Positions 8,027 through 17,187 are shown, counted from the stretch's first letter. The stretch is DNA of 52,272 nucleotides from an uncultured Faecalibacterium sp. (GCA_934526125.1 CAKSZU010000001.1:1-52272), one strand, 5' to 3'. The notes: generated by a model not told the origin, from the letters alone. Numbers and translations are program-made.

Positions 8027-8047
8027 TCTGTTTCGTTTTACAAAGAG

Positions 8048-9112
8048 TTACTTATTCTTGTACATTTCCTCGTAGTACTTCTGGTAGTTGCCGCTGGTGA
8101 TGTGGTCCATCCACTCCTCGTGGTCGAGGTACCAGTCGATGGTCAGGACAATGCCCTTCTCGAACGGGGTCTCGGGGTACCAGCCCAGATCGTTCTTGAT
8201 CTTGGTGGGGTCGATGCCGTAGCGGCGGTCATGGCCCAGACGGTCGGCAACGTGCTTGATCAGGTCCTCGCTGATGCCCTCGTCCTGCAGGCGGTCGTGC
8301 AGCTGCTGGATGATGGTCTTGACGATGAAGATGTTGGGGCGCTCGTTGTGGCCGCCCACGTTGTAGACCTCGCCGATCTTGCCGCCGTTGCAGACCATAT
8401 CGATGGCCTTGCAGTGATCCTCGACGTACAGCCAGTCACGGATCTGCATACCATCGCCGTAGACGGGCAGCTGCTTGTGATGCTTGACGTTGTTGATCAT
8501 CAGGGGGATCAGCTTCTCAGGGAACTGATAGGGGCCGTAGTTATTAGAGCAGCGGGTGATGTTGACGGGCATCCCGTAGGTATCGTGGAATGCCATGACG
8601 AACATATCGGCGCTGGCCTTGGAGGAAGAGTAGGGGCTGTGGGGGCACAGCGGGGTGGTCTCCATGAAGTAGCCCTCGGCACCCAGTGCGCCGTAGACCT
8701 CATCGGTGGACACCTGCAGGTACTTCCTGCCCTCTTTCCAGGTCTTGGTCTCGGCGTCATACCAGGCTTCCTTGGCGCGCTGCAGCAGGTTCACAGTGCC
8801 CATGACGTTGCTCTGGACAAAGATCTCGGGGTTCTTGATGGAGCGGTCCACGTGGCTCTCGGCGGCAAAGTTGATGACGTAGTCGAAATCATACTTTGCG
8901 AACAGGTTCTCCACCAGTTCCTTGTCGCAGATATCGCCCTGCACGAACACATGGCGGGGGTCGCCCTCCACGTCCTTCAGGTTCTCCAGATTGCCGGCGT
9001 AGGTCAGCTTATCCAGGTTGACCAGCAGGATCTCCGGGTACTTCTTGAGCATATAGTGGACAAAATTCGAGCCGATAAAGCCGGCGCAGCCGGTGATCAG
9101 ATATTTTTTCAT
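8048..9112 (-). CDS. rfbB: dTDP-glucose 4,6-dehydratase
   Basis: The 354-residue RmlB enzyme converts dTDP-glucose to dTDP-4-keto-6-deoxyglucose with bound NAD, the second step of dTDP-rhamnose synthesis. Seen are the NAD fold GCAGFIGSNF (residues 7-16), ESHVDRSI, the catalytic STDEVYG segment and YSSSKASAD (Tyr and Lys of the SDR pair). The RNNYGPYQFPEKLIP-like region is present as CSNNYGPYQFPEKLIP. It is last in the minus-strand rfbA-rfbD-rfbB unit, 17 bp after rfbD. Length and motifs are normal. Confidence 0.96.
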   Translation of the reverse strand: MKKYLITGCAGFIGSNFVHYMLKKYPEILLVNLDKLTYAGNLENLKDVEGDPRHVFVQGDICDKELVENLFAKYDFDYVINFAAESHVDRSIKNPEIFVQSNVMGTVNLLQRAKEAWYDAETKTWKEGRKYLQVSTDEVYGALGAEGYFMETTPLCPHSPYSSSKASADMFVMAFHDTYGMPVNITRCSNNYGPYQFPEKLIPLMINNVKHHKQLPVYGDGMQIRDWLYVEDHCKAIDMVCNGGKIGEVYNVGGHNERPNIFIVKTIIQQLHDRLQDEGISEDLIKHVADRLGHDRRYGIDPTKIKNDLGWYPETPFEKGIVLTIDWYLDHEEWMDHITSGNYQKYYEEMYKNK

Positions 9113-9129
9113 GATAATTCCTCTTGTTT

Positions 9130-10047
9130 TCAGTTCTTCATGCCATTGTCGCCGTCCCAGTGTTCAAAGAAGCACTTGAGGGCATCCTGCCAGGGGCGGA
9201 CTTCATTGCCCACGGTGCAGCGGAGCATCCGGTTGTCCAGCGCGCTCCACTTGGGGCGGTCGGCGCTGTCCGGGTGCTTTGCCTTGTACTCCTCGCTGGT
9301 GCAGGGTGCCACGGTGGCGTCCACACCAGACAGGCGGATGATCTCGGAAGCGAAATCATACCAGGAGCAGATGCCCTCGCCGGTGCAGTGGTACAGGCCG
9401 TACTCGTGGGTGACGCAGAGCTGCAGGATCTCGTGGGCCAGGTCCACCGCGTTGGTGGGGTTGCCGCACTGGTCGTTGACCACTTCCAGCTTGCCGAACT
9501 TTCTGCCCGCGTTCACGATGGTCTTGACGAAGTTCTTGCCGTAGTAGCTGTACAGCCAGGCCGTGCGGACGATGAAGTGGCGGTGGCAGAACTGCTCCAC
9601 ATACTTCTCGCCCATGAGCTTGGTGGAGCCGTAGGCGCTGATGGGCCCGGGCTGGGTGGCCTCGTCCTGGGCGACGCCGCCGTTCTCCCGGCCGGAGAAC
9701 ACATAGTCGGTGGAGACATGGACCAGACGGGCGCCGGTCTTTTCGGCGGCCTGTGCCAGATTGCGGGGGCCGATGGCGTTGGCCTTGAAGGCTGCGTCAT
9801 GGTTGATCTCGCAGCCGTCCACGTTGGTGAAGGCGGCGCAGTTGATGATGACGTCCGGGCGCTGGCGGCGGATGAAGTCATCCACCATCTTGTAGTTGGA
9901 GATATCCAGCTCCGGCAGGTCCACCGGGATCACGGTGGCATTCAGGAGCTTTTCGGGGATGGGGCCGATCTCGCTGCGGCCCTCCCGCAGCTGCTTGATG
10001 ATCTCGGTGCCAAGCTGGCCTTTGCATCCGGTGACGATGATTTTCAT
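9130..10047 (-). CDS. rfbD: dTDP-4-dehydrorhamnose reductase
   Basis: The 305-residue SDR protein reduces dTDP-4-keto-L-rhamnose to dTDP-L-rhamnose. It has the N-terminal MKIIVTGCKGQLG dinucleotide loop, the STDYVFSG motif, YGSTKLMGE (catalytic Tyr and Lys) and a C-terminal substrate domain. Its normal substrate is made by RfbC (RmlC), which is not in this cluster, so an epimerase must be encoded elsewhere or the pathway product differs. It lies 21 bp downstream of rfbA and 17 bp upstream of rfbB, so the three are co-transcribed. Confidence 0.94.
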   Translation of the reverse strand: MKIIVTGCKGQLGTEIIKQLREGRSEIGPIPEKLLNATVIPVDLPELDISNYKMVDDFIRRQRPDVIINCAAFTNVDGCEINHDAAFKANAIGPRNLAQAAEKTGARLVHVSTDYVFSGRENGGVAQDEATQPGPISAYGSTKLMGEKYVEQFCHRHFIVRTAWLYSYYGKNFVKTIVNAGRKFGKLEVVNDQCGNPTNAVDLAHEILQLCVTHEYGLYHCTGEGICSWYDFASEIIRLSGVDATVAPCTSEEYKAKHPDSADRPKWSALDNRMLRCTVGNEVRPWQDALKCFFEHWDGDNGMKN

Positions 10048-10068
10048 GGGTAACTCCCCTTCCGAATC

Positions 10069-10956
10069 TCAGTATCTCAGTTTGCCGTCGGCCACGTTCT
10101 TCAGGTGCTGGCCGTAGGGGCTCTTGCCGTAGCGCTCTGCGCTCTCCAGCAGGGTGTCGCGGTCGATCCAGCCGTACTTGAAGGCGATCTCCTCCGGGGC
10201 GCTGATTTTGATACCCTGGCGCTTCTCGATCATCCGCACGAAGTCGGCGGCATCCACCAGGCTCTCCATGGTGCCGGTATCCAGCCAGGCAAAGCCGCGG
10301 CCCAGCAGCTGGACGTCCAGCTCATCCTTCTTCAGGTACATATCGTTCAGGGTGGTGATCTCCAGCTCGCCGCGGGCCGAAGGCTTGACCTGCTTTGCCA
10401 TCCGGACCACTTCCTTGTTGTAGAAGTACAGGCCGGTGATGGCGTAGTTGGACTTCGGGTGCTGGGGCTTTTCCTCCACGCTCAGCACCTTGCCGTCCTT
10501 GTCGAACTCCACGATGCCGAAGCGCTCGGGGTCCGGGACATAGTAGCCGAACACGGTGCAGCGGCCCTTGGTCTCGGCGTTGGCGGCGGCGGTCTTCAGG
10601 ATCTTGGAGAAACCGTTGCCGTAGAAGATGTTGTCGCCCAGGATCATGGCGCAGCAGTCGTCGCCGATGAATTCCTCGCCCAGGATGAAGGCCTGTGCCA
10701 GACCGTCCGGGGAAGGCTGGACCTTATATTGCAGATGGATGCCGTACTGGCTGCCATCGCCCAGCAGCGCCTCAAAGCGCGGCGTATCAGTGGGGGTGGA
10801 GATGATCAGGATATCCTGAATTCCCGCCAGCATCAGGGTGGACAGCGGATAATAGATCATGGGCTTATCGTAAACGGGCAGCAGCTGCTTGCTGGTGACC
10901 ATCGTCAACGGATAGAGCCGGGTGCCGGCACCGCCGGCCAGAATAATGCCTTTCAT
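10069..10956 (-). CDS. rfbA: Glucose-1-phosphate thymidylyltransferase
   Basis: The 295-residue RmlA enzyme joins dTTP and glucose 1-phosphate to make dTDP-glucose. It begins [18 protein letters not shown] (nucleotide loop) and shows [18 protein letters not shown], the ILGDNIFYG metal site and the [19 protein letters not shown] region. It is the first gene of the minus-strand rfb operon, with AAAGGAG before its ATG and a promoter at 11002-11030. Confidence 0.96.
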   Translation of the reverse strand: MKGIILAGGAGTRLYPLTMVTSKQLLPVYDKPMIYYPLSTLMLAGIQDILIISTPTDTPRFEALLGDGSQYGIHLQYKVQPSPDGLAQAFILGEEFIGDDCCAMILGDNIFYGNGFSKILKTAAANAETKGRCTVFGYYVPDPERFGIVEFDKDGKVLSVEEKPQHPKSNYAITGLYFYNKEVVRMAKQVKPSARGELEITTLNDMYLKKDELDVQLLGRGFAWLDTGTMESLVDAADFVRMIEKRQGIKISAPEEIAFKYGWIDRDTLLESAERYGKSPYGQHLKNVADGKLRY

Positions 10957-11001
10957 AATTTGCGCACTCCTTTTATACGTTAAAAAAGTTGTGCAGCTTA
11001 A

Positions 11002-11030
11002 TTCAAAGCGGAGCTGCGTCCGCTGTCAAC
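11002..11030 (-). promoter_or_regulatory. Promoter of rfbA-rfbD-rfbB
   Basis: On the minus strand: TTGACA (11030-11025), a 17-bp spacer and TTGAAT (11007-11002). It lies between the glycosyltransferase terminator and rfbA, so the rfb genes have their own transcription start. Confidence 0.6.
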
Positions 11031-11106
11031 AAAGTTGCCGCAAAACCCTCCCGCCCGGGTTGGGACCAGGGGCGGATAGTTTTACACTTTATTTTACTAT
11101 CAAATA

Positions 11107-11161
11107 CAAAAAAAAGCAAGAAGAACGGCCTGCTCCGGAAAAATTTCCGGCACAGACCGTT
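11107..11161 (-). terminator. Terminator of the glycosyltransferase operon
   Basis: On the minus strand a roughly 15-bp stem with two mismatches (11161-11147 with 11138-11124) is followed by CTTCTTGC and eight Ts. It separates the two glycosyltransferase genes from rfbA. Confidence 0.7.
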
Positions 11162-11183
11162 CCAGGTTCGCTTTCGGGTCCCC

Positions 11184-11981
11184 TTACCAGCGGAAGCCCC
11201 ACTTGCGGAAATAACGCAGCAGGTTCCCCGTCTGCCAGAGGGCCGGCTTCAGGCTGCGGTGCGCCGCCCGGTGCCATGCGTGGACAGCGGTGTACTGGGG
11301 CACCAGATAGACCTTGCCCTGGGTGCGCATCTTCTGGGTCAGGTCGGCGTCCTCCACATACATGAAGTAGTTCTCGTCAAAGCCGCCCACGGCGCGGAAC
11401 GCGCGGGTGCGCACCCCGGCAAAGCTGCCGGTGCAGAACTCGATCTCCACCGGATGGGACAGATCCTCGTCCAGCATCAGGTAGTGGTCGTTGTATTTCT
11501 TCCAGAATTTCAGGGCCGGCAGCTGGCGGTAGACCATGGGCCGCACCGCGCACCGGCGCAGGGGCAGCTGCTGCGGCTTCCCGTCCGGGAAGCAGAGGGA
11601 CGGCCGGGCCATCACGGCTTCCGGGTGGGCCTCCATCCAGTCGGCCAGATCGCTGAGGGTGTCCTCCGTCAGCTGGATATCCGGGTTCAGGATGAAGTGA
11701 TAATCGCTGGTCAGCTCCGGCAGCACCATGTTGTGGCCGGTGCCGAAACCGCCGTTCTCCGTGCGGCAGCGAACCTCCACCCGCTGCCCGGGCCGGGGCT
11801 GCAGGGTACCGTCCTGTACGGCCTGCTCCAGCTTCCGGCCGCTGCCGTCCGGGCTGGCGTTGTCCACCAGATACAGGGTCACCGGGTAGCGGCGGGTGAA
11901 CTGCAGCACCGTCTGCGCCGCCCGGATGGCCTCGTCAGAGCCGTTATAGACAACAATGCACGCAGAGAGTTCCAAATTCAT
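11184..11981 (-). CDS. Family 2 glycosyltransferase, rhamnosyltransferase-like
   Basis: The 265-residue protein is a GT-A fold transferase. It starts with the nucleotide-binding strand SACIVVYNG and VTLYLVDNASPDGSG, has the metal-binding DXD-like HFILNPDIQL (about residues 103-112), and the later GGFDENYFMYVEDADL acceptor/catalytic motif (about residues 205-220). That last motif is common in rhamnosyltransferases of the WbbL type, which fits the adjacent dTDP-rhamnose genes; the sugar donor is an inference. No membrane segment is seen. It starts 12 bp after the 810-residue transferase gene and is co-transcribed with it. Confidence 0.88.
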   Translation of the reverse strand: MNLELSACIVVYNGSDEAIRAAQTVLQFTRRYPVTLYLVDNASPDGSGRKLEQAVQDGTLQPRPGQRVEVRCRTENGGFGTGHNMVLPELTSDYHFILNPDIQLTEDTLSDLADWMEAHPEAVMARPSLCFPDGKPQQLPLRRCAVRPMVYRQLPALKFWKKYNDHYLMLDEDLSHPVEIEFCTGSFAGVRTRAFRAVGGFDENYFMYVEDADLTQKMRTQGKVYLVPQYTAVHAWHRAAHRSLKPALWQTGNLLRYFRKWGFRW

Positions 11982-11993
11982 GCTCCTTATTTC

Positions 11994-14426
11994 TCATTCC
12001 AGAGGCAGGATCTTCAGGCTGAAGTCCTCCCGCTGGATATCAAAGTTGGGGTTGGTGCAGGGATCGCCTGCGGCCAGCAGGTCGCCCCAGCGGGCCTGGA
12101 AGCGCAGCACCTCGCCCTGGAAGCGCTTCTGCTTCTCGGGGTTATCCTCCATGCCGCGGCTCTTGCTCTCGTAGTGGTAGAGACGGGCAAAGGGGGTGAA
12201 TACGTTGGTGTAACCGGCCTGACGCACCCGGACGCAGAAGTCCACATCGTTGAAGGCCACGGCAAAGCTCTCGTCCAGACCGTGGACCTCATCGTAGACC
12301 TCTTTCCGGATCAGCAGGCAGGCGGCGGTATCGCCGTAGACGTCCTGCACATAGTTCAGGCGGCCCATGTAGCCGTCGGACGCCGCCGGGAAATACTTGT
12401 GCAGGTGGCCTGCCACGCCGCCGATGCCGAAGCCCACACCGGCATGCTGGATGGTGTCATCCGGGTAGAGCAGTTTGGCGCCCACGCAGCCCACCCGCTT
12501 CTGCTGGGCGTACATGACCATCTCTTCCAGCCAGTCCGGGTTGATGACCTCGGTGTCGTTGTTCAGCAGCAGCAGGTATTCGCCGGTGGCGAACTGCTCG
12601 CCGAAGTTGTTCAGGGCACTGTAATTGAAGCCCTTGCCCTGCCAGGTGACCACCTTCAGATTGTCCGGGTGTTCCTTCTGCATCCGCTCATAGGCGCGGA
12701 AGGTCTCGGGCTGCTTACTGTTGTTCTCGATCAGGATCAGCTCGAAGTCCGGGTAGGTCGTGCGGTCGTAGATGGACTCCACACAGAGTTCCAGATCCCG
12801 GATGTGGTCGCAGGTGGGGATCAGGATGCTGACCCGGCCCGGATGCTCCAGGGTGTAATCGGTCTTGTAGTAGCCCGGGGTCCCCGGGATGAGGGTGACG
12901 TCATCCACCGCCACACCGCAGCGGGCATAATGGGCCTTGAGGGCCGCGATGCCTGCATCGATGCAGTAGGTCTTGGCCGAGATATCCGCTGCCGTGCTGC
13001 CTGGGCTGGAACGCCAGTAATACAGTGCATGGGGGATGTGGACGATCTTTTCAGCCTGCTCGGTCAGGCGGAGGAACAGCTCGTAATCCTGGCTGCCGTT
13101 GTACTCCATCCGCTCGCCGCCGCCGCTGCGCTCCATCAGGGCGCGGCTGAAGACGGTCAGGTGGCAGATGTAGTTGTTGGAGCGGAGGTTGTCCAGCATA
13201 TAGTCCGGCTTGAAGTGGTAGAGTACCACGTTCTCCGGCTTGCCCTCAAAGGTCGCCTCGTCGGTATAGACGAAATCCGCCTTCTGGTCCGCGACGGCCT
13301 TTGCCACATACCACAGGGCGCAGGGATGCAGGATGTCATCGTGGTCCAGCAGGGCGATGTACTCGCCGGCGGCCATCTCGATGCCCTTGTTGGTATTGCC
13401 GGGGATCAGCTCATTCTTTTCCAGTTTCTGATACCGGATACGGGGGTCTGCCTTGGCGCGGGCCAGGACGTGCGCTCCCACTTCGCCCTCTTTTCCGGCA
13501 TCCACGCAGCAGAGTTCCCAGTTCTGGTAGGTCTGGTTCACCACCGAGTCCAGCAGCTCTTCCAGAAAATCCAGCGGGGTGTTGTACAGCGGCACAACGA
13601 TGCTGATCTTCGGGCCGGCGGGCTGCTCCCGGGCCTGCTTTACCAGCAGCTCCACTGGTGCAAAGCGGTCGGCGCGCATGGTGTTGCCCGGGAAGAGGGC
13701 CGCATACTCCCGCTTGGCGCGGGCGTGTTCCCGGATGCCGGAAATGCCGTCCCGGCGCAGCTCGCCCAGCAGGACGAACAGCGGGAAGGTGTGCCAGATC
13801 TGGCGGCTCTTGCTGACGACATAGCGCATGGGCCAGGTCAGCTTCCAGAACCGGGAGTTGACCACCTCGTTCAGGGTCGTTTCCAGATTGTTCGCATGGC
13901 TGCGGCTGAGGGAGAGGTCGCTGCGGAGCCGCTCGATGAGGGCGGCCTCCTCGCTGCAGGTGCGCTCGGCCCGGACCATCCGGTCCCGCAGGATATCCAG
14001 CTCTTTCTCATAGCCTGCGATCAGATCGGCCTCCGCGGGCTTTACAGCGCAGAACAGTGCCGACTGCTGTGCCCGGCCCCGGCTCCACCACCGGAAATCC
14101 CGGTACCAGCCCCGGGCCGTCAGGGCTTCCGCCCAGCTCTCGGCCGCGGTGCTGTCGGTAAATACCAGCAGCACCTGCCCCGGCAGGGTATCCGGCATCT
14201 CGGCCCAGGCAGGGTCTTCCACCACCAGCAGGTCCGGCTGCCGGTCCGCAGCAGCCGTCCAGGGGTTGGCCCGGACCCCGGCCCGGCGCAGGCATTTTTC
14301 CAACGCCTGGCTCTCCGCATTCAGCACCGCAGCCGACTCCGGGGCCAGTTCCTCCGCAATGCGCTGTGCCAGCAGGCGGCAGCGCTCCATCTCCTGCTTT
14401 GTTTCCTTTGATTTCTCCAACTGCAT
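11994..14426 (-). CDS. Large twin-domain family 2 glycosyltransferase
   Basis: The 810-residue protein has three parts. Residues 1 to about 250 form an unusual N-terminal region with a helical, coiled-coil-like stretch (about 140-190, YEKELDILRDRMVRAER). A first GT-A domain starts near residue 270 (KISIVVPLYNTPLDF; DHDDILHP is the DXD-like metal site). A second GT-A domain starts near residue 540 (RVSILIPTCDHIRDLELC; LLNNDTEV; GLDESFAVAFNDVDFCVRVR). Twin-domain enzymes like this build cell-wall rhamnan or other glycan backbones, each domain adding one linkage. It is the first gene of the unit and is followed by a single-domain transferase. The product is probably a surface polysaccharide, but its structure cannot be inferred. 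Confidence 0.85.
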   Translation of the reverse strand: MQLEKSKETKQEMERCRLLAQRIAEELAPESAAVLNAESQALEKCLRRAGVRANPWTAAADRQPDLLVVEDPAWAEMPDTLPGQVLLVFTDSTAAESWAEALTARGWYRDFRWWSRGRAQQSALFCAVKPAEADLIAGYEKELDILRDRMVRAERTCSEEAALIERLRSDLSLSRSHANNLETTLNEVVNSRFWKLTWPMRYVVSKSRQIWHTFPLFVLLGELRRDGISGIREHARAKREYAALFPGNTMRADRFAPVELLVKQAREQPAGPKISIVVPLYNTPLDFLEELLDSVVNQTYQNWELCCVDAGKEGEVGAHVLARAKADPRIRYQKLEKNELIPGNTNKGIEMAAGEYIALLDHDDILHPCALWYVAKAVADQKADFVYTDEATFEGKPENVVLYHFKPDYMLDNLRSNNYICHLTVFSRALMERSGGGERMEYNGSQDYELFLRLTEQAEKIVHIPHALYYWRSSPGSTAADISAKTYCIDAGIAALKAHYARCGVAVDDVTLIPGTPGYYKTDYTLEHPGRVSILIPTCDHIRDLELCVESIYDRTTYPDFELILIENNSKQPETFRAYERMQKEHPDNLKVVTWQGKGFNYSALNNFGEQFATGEYLLLLNNDTEVINPDWLEEMVMYAQQKRVGCVGAKLLYPDDTIQHAGVGFGIGGVAGHLHKYFPAASDGYMGRLNYVQDVYGDTAACLLIRKEVYDEVHGLDESFAVAFNDVDFCVRVRQAGYTNVFTPFARLYHYESKSRGMEDNPEKQKRFQGEVLRFQARWGDLLAAGDPCTNPNFDIQREDFSLKILPLE

Positions 14427-14489
14427 TCCGATTTCTCCACTTCATGGAACCGCCTGCCCGGCGTTCCGATGCTTTTTACAAACTCTATT

Positions 14490-14498
14490 AGTATACCA
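14490..14498 (-). promoter_or_regulatory. Extended -10 promoter of the glycosyltransferase operon
   Basis: On the minus strand TGG then TATACT (14495-14490), about 64 bp before the ATG at 14426. The -35 region is weak. Confidence 0.45.
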
Positions 14499-14556
14499 GA
14501 TTTCACACCGTTTGAGAAGCAGTTTCCTTAATTTTCTGCGTTTTCCGGTACAGAAT

Positions 14557-15660
14557 TCAGGACTTGCCCCACAGACTGCGGAACCAGCCGAACAGTCCGC
14601 CGGAGCTTCCGCCGCCCGCTTTGCTGATCGAGGCCCCTGAATAGTAGTGCCGCAGGATCGCCCGGTAATTCATGCCGCGCTCACTGGCATAGCCCACCAT
14701 GCCGCACTGGCTCATGCCGACCCCGTGGCCGAAGCCGTAATAGGTCATGCAGGGGGTGCCGTTTTCGTCGGTGCCGAAGTCGAAGCAGTAGCGGGAGCTG
14801 ACGAACTGGCTGATATACCGGTAGCTGCGCCCGTTGGACACGAAGGTGTTGTACTTTACAAACCCGCCCAGATCCTTGTGGGTGGTATCGGCGCTCTGGT
14901 AGGGCTCCCCCGTGCGGCTGTCGTTGTACTCCACATAGCGGTAATCCCGGCCGATGACCCGGCGCATCAGATTGTGATACTGCTCCTCATAGGGGCTCTC
15001 CACGCTCTGCAGGTAGGGCACGTCGGTGCCCCAGGCATCCAGACTGGAACAGGTGCCGTAGACCCCGGTCTGCGGGTTGTACCCCGCGCTGGCCGACCAG
15101 ACCGCATCGATGGCGCTGCCATTGTAGGTCAGGATCTCGTTCTTGACCTCCGACACCGCTTTCCGGATCGCGTTGCGGGCCGTCTCCGGGATCTGGTCCA
15201 CCGGGGTGTAGATCAGCGCATTGGCCGAAGAGCCGTACTGCTTGTGATATTCCAGATAGGTATGGATGGCCACGGCCTGGGCTTTCCAGGCCTGCTGCGC
15301 TGCCGAGGCGCTGACGTAGCTGCCGATGGACCCCAGCTCTGTGTAGGTGATGCCCACCAGGCAGTCCTCCAGATCCAGCGTCACATTGCGGCGCAGCCCC
15401 TGTCCCTTGATGTTCAGATAGGGCATGGTGATGGTATCCCCGGAGCCGAACAGCCAGCTCAGGCAGTTTTCCTCCGGTTCCGGGATCAGGGTGGTGTCTG
15501 CCCCGCCCAGGGTCGCGGCGCCTTCCGGCAGGCTCTCCCCCTCGGCGGCAAAGGCTGCAGGCAGCGCGGCGCACAGCACCGCCGCTGCAAGGATCAGCGC
15601 CGCGAACCGGCGCAGCCAGATGGATCTCTGTTTCAAAGCTCGTTCCTCCCGCTCCAACAT
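14557..15660 (-). CDS. SpoIID/LytB-domain protein
   Basis: The 367-residue protein has a signal peptide or membrane anchor (RRFAALILAAAVLCAALPAAFAAEG, about residues 18-40). A SpoIID domain follows: LEDCLVGITYTELGSI, AWKAQAVAIHTYLEYHK, a VWSASAGYNPQTGVYG segment and the C-terminal GFGHGVGMSQCGMVGYASER with YRAILRHYYSGA. SpoIID is a lytic transglycosylase acting with SpoIIP on denuded glycan during engulfment. LytB-like relatives act on the wall of growing cells. A wall-remodelling role is favoured here because nothing else in the window relates to sporulation and it lies beside surface-polysaccharide genes. An antisense open frame covers the same region. Confidence 0.88.
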   Translation of the reverse strand: MLEREERALKQRSIWLRRFAALILAAAVLCAALPAAFAAEGESLPEGAATLGGADTTLIPEPEENCLSWLFGSGDTITMPYLNIKGQGLRRNVTLDLEDCLVGITYTELGSIGSYVSASAAQQAWKAQAVAIHTYLEYHKQYGSSANALIYTPVDQIPETARNAIRKAVSEVKNEILTYNGSAIDAVWSASAGYNPQTGVYGTCSSLDAWGTDVPYLQSVESPYEEQYHNLMRRVIGRDYRYVEYNDSRTGEPYQSADTTHKDLGGFVKYNTFVSNGRSYRYISQFVSSRYCFDFGTDENGTPCMTYYGFGHGVGMSQCGMVGYASERGMNYRAILRHYYSGASISKAGGGSSGGLFGWFRSLWGKS

Positions 15661-15764
15661 TGTGTCATGTCCAGTTTAGCACAGCAGAAGGGGCGGGGCA
15701 AGGACTGGATTCAATAAAATCCGCTCCCGGAAGATCCGCCGCTGTTTTTTCTTTCACATTTCTA

Positions 15765-15773
15765 TGCTACAAT
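15765..15773 (+). promoter_or_regulatory. Extended -10 promoter of the small membrane protein
   Basis: TGC then TACAAT (15768-15773), 31 bp before the ATG at 15804. The -35 position is only a T-run. Confidence 0.5.
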
Positions 15774-15803
15774 AGAAAAAAAACGCACGGGAGGAAAAGA
15801 ATC

Positions 15804-16118
15804 ATGGCCGAAATCGATCAGACCAACCGGGAGGAAGAGCTGGCCCGCCGCGAAGCACTGCTGGCGCAGCGGGAGGCACAGCTGGAAAAGGAGCAGGCAG
15901 AGTTTGAAGCCGCCAAAGCCCAGGGCGAGACCGGCAAAAAGACTCTGCTGAACAACAACGACCCCAACTTCGTCAACCCCAAAGAGAAACTCTACGACAA
16001 ATTTCCCCTCACCGTCCACCAGATGGACATCATCATCGGCGTCCTGTTCGCCCTCATCATCCTGTTTCTGGTGCTGGGCATGACCCATACCAGCTTTTTC
16101 GGGCTGTTCGGGGGCTGA
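15804..16118 (+). CDS. Small coiled-coil protein with one C-terminal membrane helix
   Basis: The 104-residue protein is not assigned to a family. The N-terminal half is a charged helix rich in Glu, Ala, Arg and Gln (EEELARREALLAQREAQLEK, about residues 10-45), predicted to form a coiled coil. A polar linker follows (LLNNNDPNFVNPKEKLYDKF). One hydrophobic helix (MDIIIGVLFALIILFLVLGM, about residues 74-93) ends the protein, with a short Gly-rich tail. This looks like a tail-anchored membrane protein with its coiled coil in the cytoplasm. GGGAGGAAAAG lies correctly before the ATG. It may precede the TAXI lipoprotein gene in the same transcript (103-bp gap). Confidence 0.7.
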   Translation: MAEIDQTNREEELARREALLAQREAQLEKEQAEFEAAKAQGETGKKTLLNNNDPNFVNPKEKLYDKFPLTVHQMDIIIGVLFALIILFLVLGMTHTSFFGLFGG

Positions 16119-16221
16119 ATTTTTCGGAAGTGATTATATTTCACCTCAAGGATGAGTACAATTCGATGCAAAGTTCTGTTCCGTCCCTTTTCGGGCGGAA
16201 CAGCGAGAGGGGAAAGATTTT

Positions 16222-17187
16222 ATGAAACACAGCTTCCGACTCCGGCTGGCAGCGGCTGTACTGGCAGCGGCCCTGCTGCTTCTGTCCGGATGCTCCGGCA
16301 AAACGCCGGGACGGCTGCGCTTCGGCGCAGCGGCAGAGGGCGGCGTCTACCATGTCTTCGGGCAGCAGTACGCCGCACTGGAAAACGAGACCTCCAACGG
16401 CAGGATCGAACTCCGGACCACGGCAGGCTCGGCGGCGAACCTCCGCCTGCTGATGGGCGATTACCTGCAGCTGGCCATTGCGCAGGCCGACCTTGCCCAG
16501 GACGCCGCCGCCCACACCGGCATCTTTGCCGAGGAGACGGACGAGGGCAGTTTTTCTGCCATCGCGGCCCTCTACACCGAGGCCTGTCAGGTGGTGGTGC
16601 GGGCGGACTCCGGCATCGCGAGCATTGAGGACCTGCAGGGAAAGACCGTCAGCATCGGCGAGGTGGAATCCGGCTCCGAGCAGAACGCCCTGCAGATCCT
16701 TGCCGCCTACGGTCTCAGCGATCAGCTGGTCCACTGCCTGAACATGAACTACACCGATGCCGCCGCGCAGCTGGCAGCCGGAAGCATCGATGCCATCTTC
16801 GTGACCTCCGGCGCACCGTTCTCCATGCTGACCGGGCTGGCGCAGGAATGCGACGTCCGTCTGCTGCCCATCGAGGGCGCGGCGGCCAACCGGCTGCAGA
16901 GCATGTACCCTGCCTACACGGCCTGCACCATCGCCGCCGGGACCTACCCCGGGCAGGATGAAGATCTTGCCACCGTGGGCGTGAAGGCCCTGCTTCTGGT
17001 CAGCGACAGTGTGCCCGAAAAGCAGGTGCAGCAGCTGACCGAACTGCTGTTTACCAGCCGTGAGGGGCTGGAAGAACAGCTTGGCATCCCTCTGGATGCG
17101 GAAGCCGACGCAATAGAGGGCGTCGGCCTGCCCTTCCATGCCGGGGCAAAGGTCTGGTATCAGGCCCAGGGGCTCAAGGTGGATTGA
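16222..17187 (+). CDS. TAXI-family solute-binding lipoprotein
   Basis: The 321-residue protein has a lipoprotein signal (AAALLLLSGCSGK; lipidated Cys about residue 24). The TAXI binding fold follows: LRFGAAAEGGVYHVFGQQYA, a TTAGSAANLRLLMGDYLQLAIAQADLA segment, and VVVRADSGIASIEDLQGKTVSIGEVESGSEQNALQIL. TAXI proteins normally deliver substrates such as glutamate or 2-oxoglutarate to a TRAP permease. No TRAP membrane subunit is nearby; the next gene, 32 bp downstream, encodes a GltS glutamate symporter. A small hairpin (16176-16203) precedes its ribosome site. Whether the two proteins work together is an open question. Confidence 0.85.
   Translation: MKHSFRLRLAAAVLAAALLLLSGCSGKTPGRLRFGAAAEGGVYHVFGQQYAALENETSNGRIELRTTAGSAANLRLLMGDYLQLAIAQADLAQDAAAHTGIFAEETDEGSFSAIAALYTEACQVVVRADSGIASIEDLQGKTVSIGEVESGSEQNALQILAAYGLSDQLVHCLNMNYTDAAAQLAAGSIDAIFVTSGAPFSMLTGLAQECDVRLLPIEGAAANRLQSMYPAYTACTIAAGTYPGQDEDLATVGVKALLLVSDSVPEKQVQQLTELLFTSREGLEEQLGIPLDAEADAIEGVGLPFHAGAKVWYQAQGLKVD

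Noticed and set aside
10989..14411. A very long plus-strand open frame (over 1100 codons) opposite the glycosyltransferase genes
   Set aside because: It is antisense to well-supported genes, has low-complexity His/Gly/Gln/Val-rich translation and no domains; GC-rich codon use removes stops on the opposite strand.
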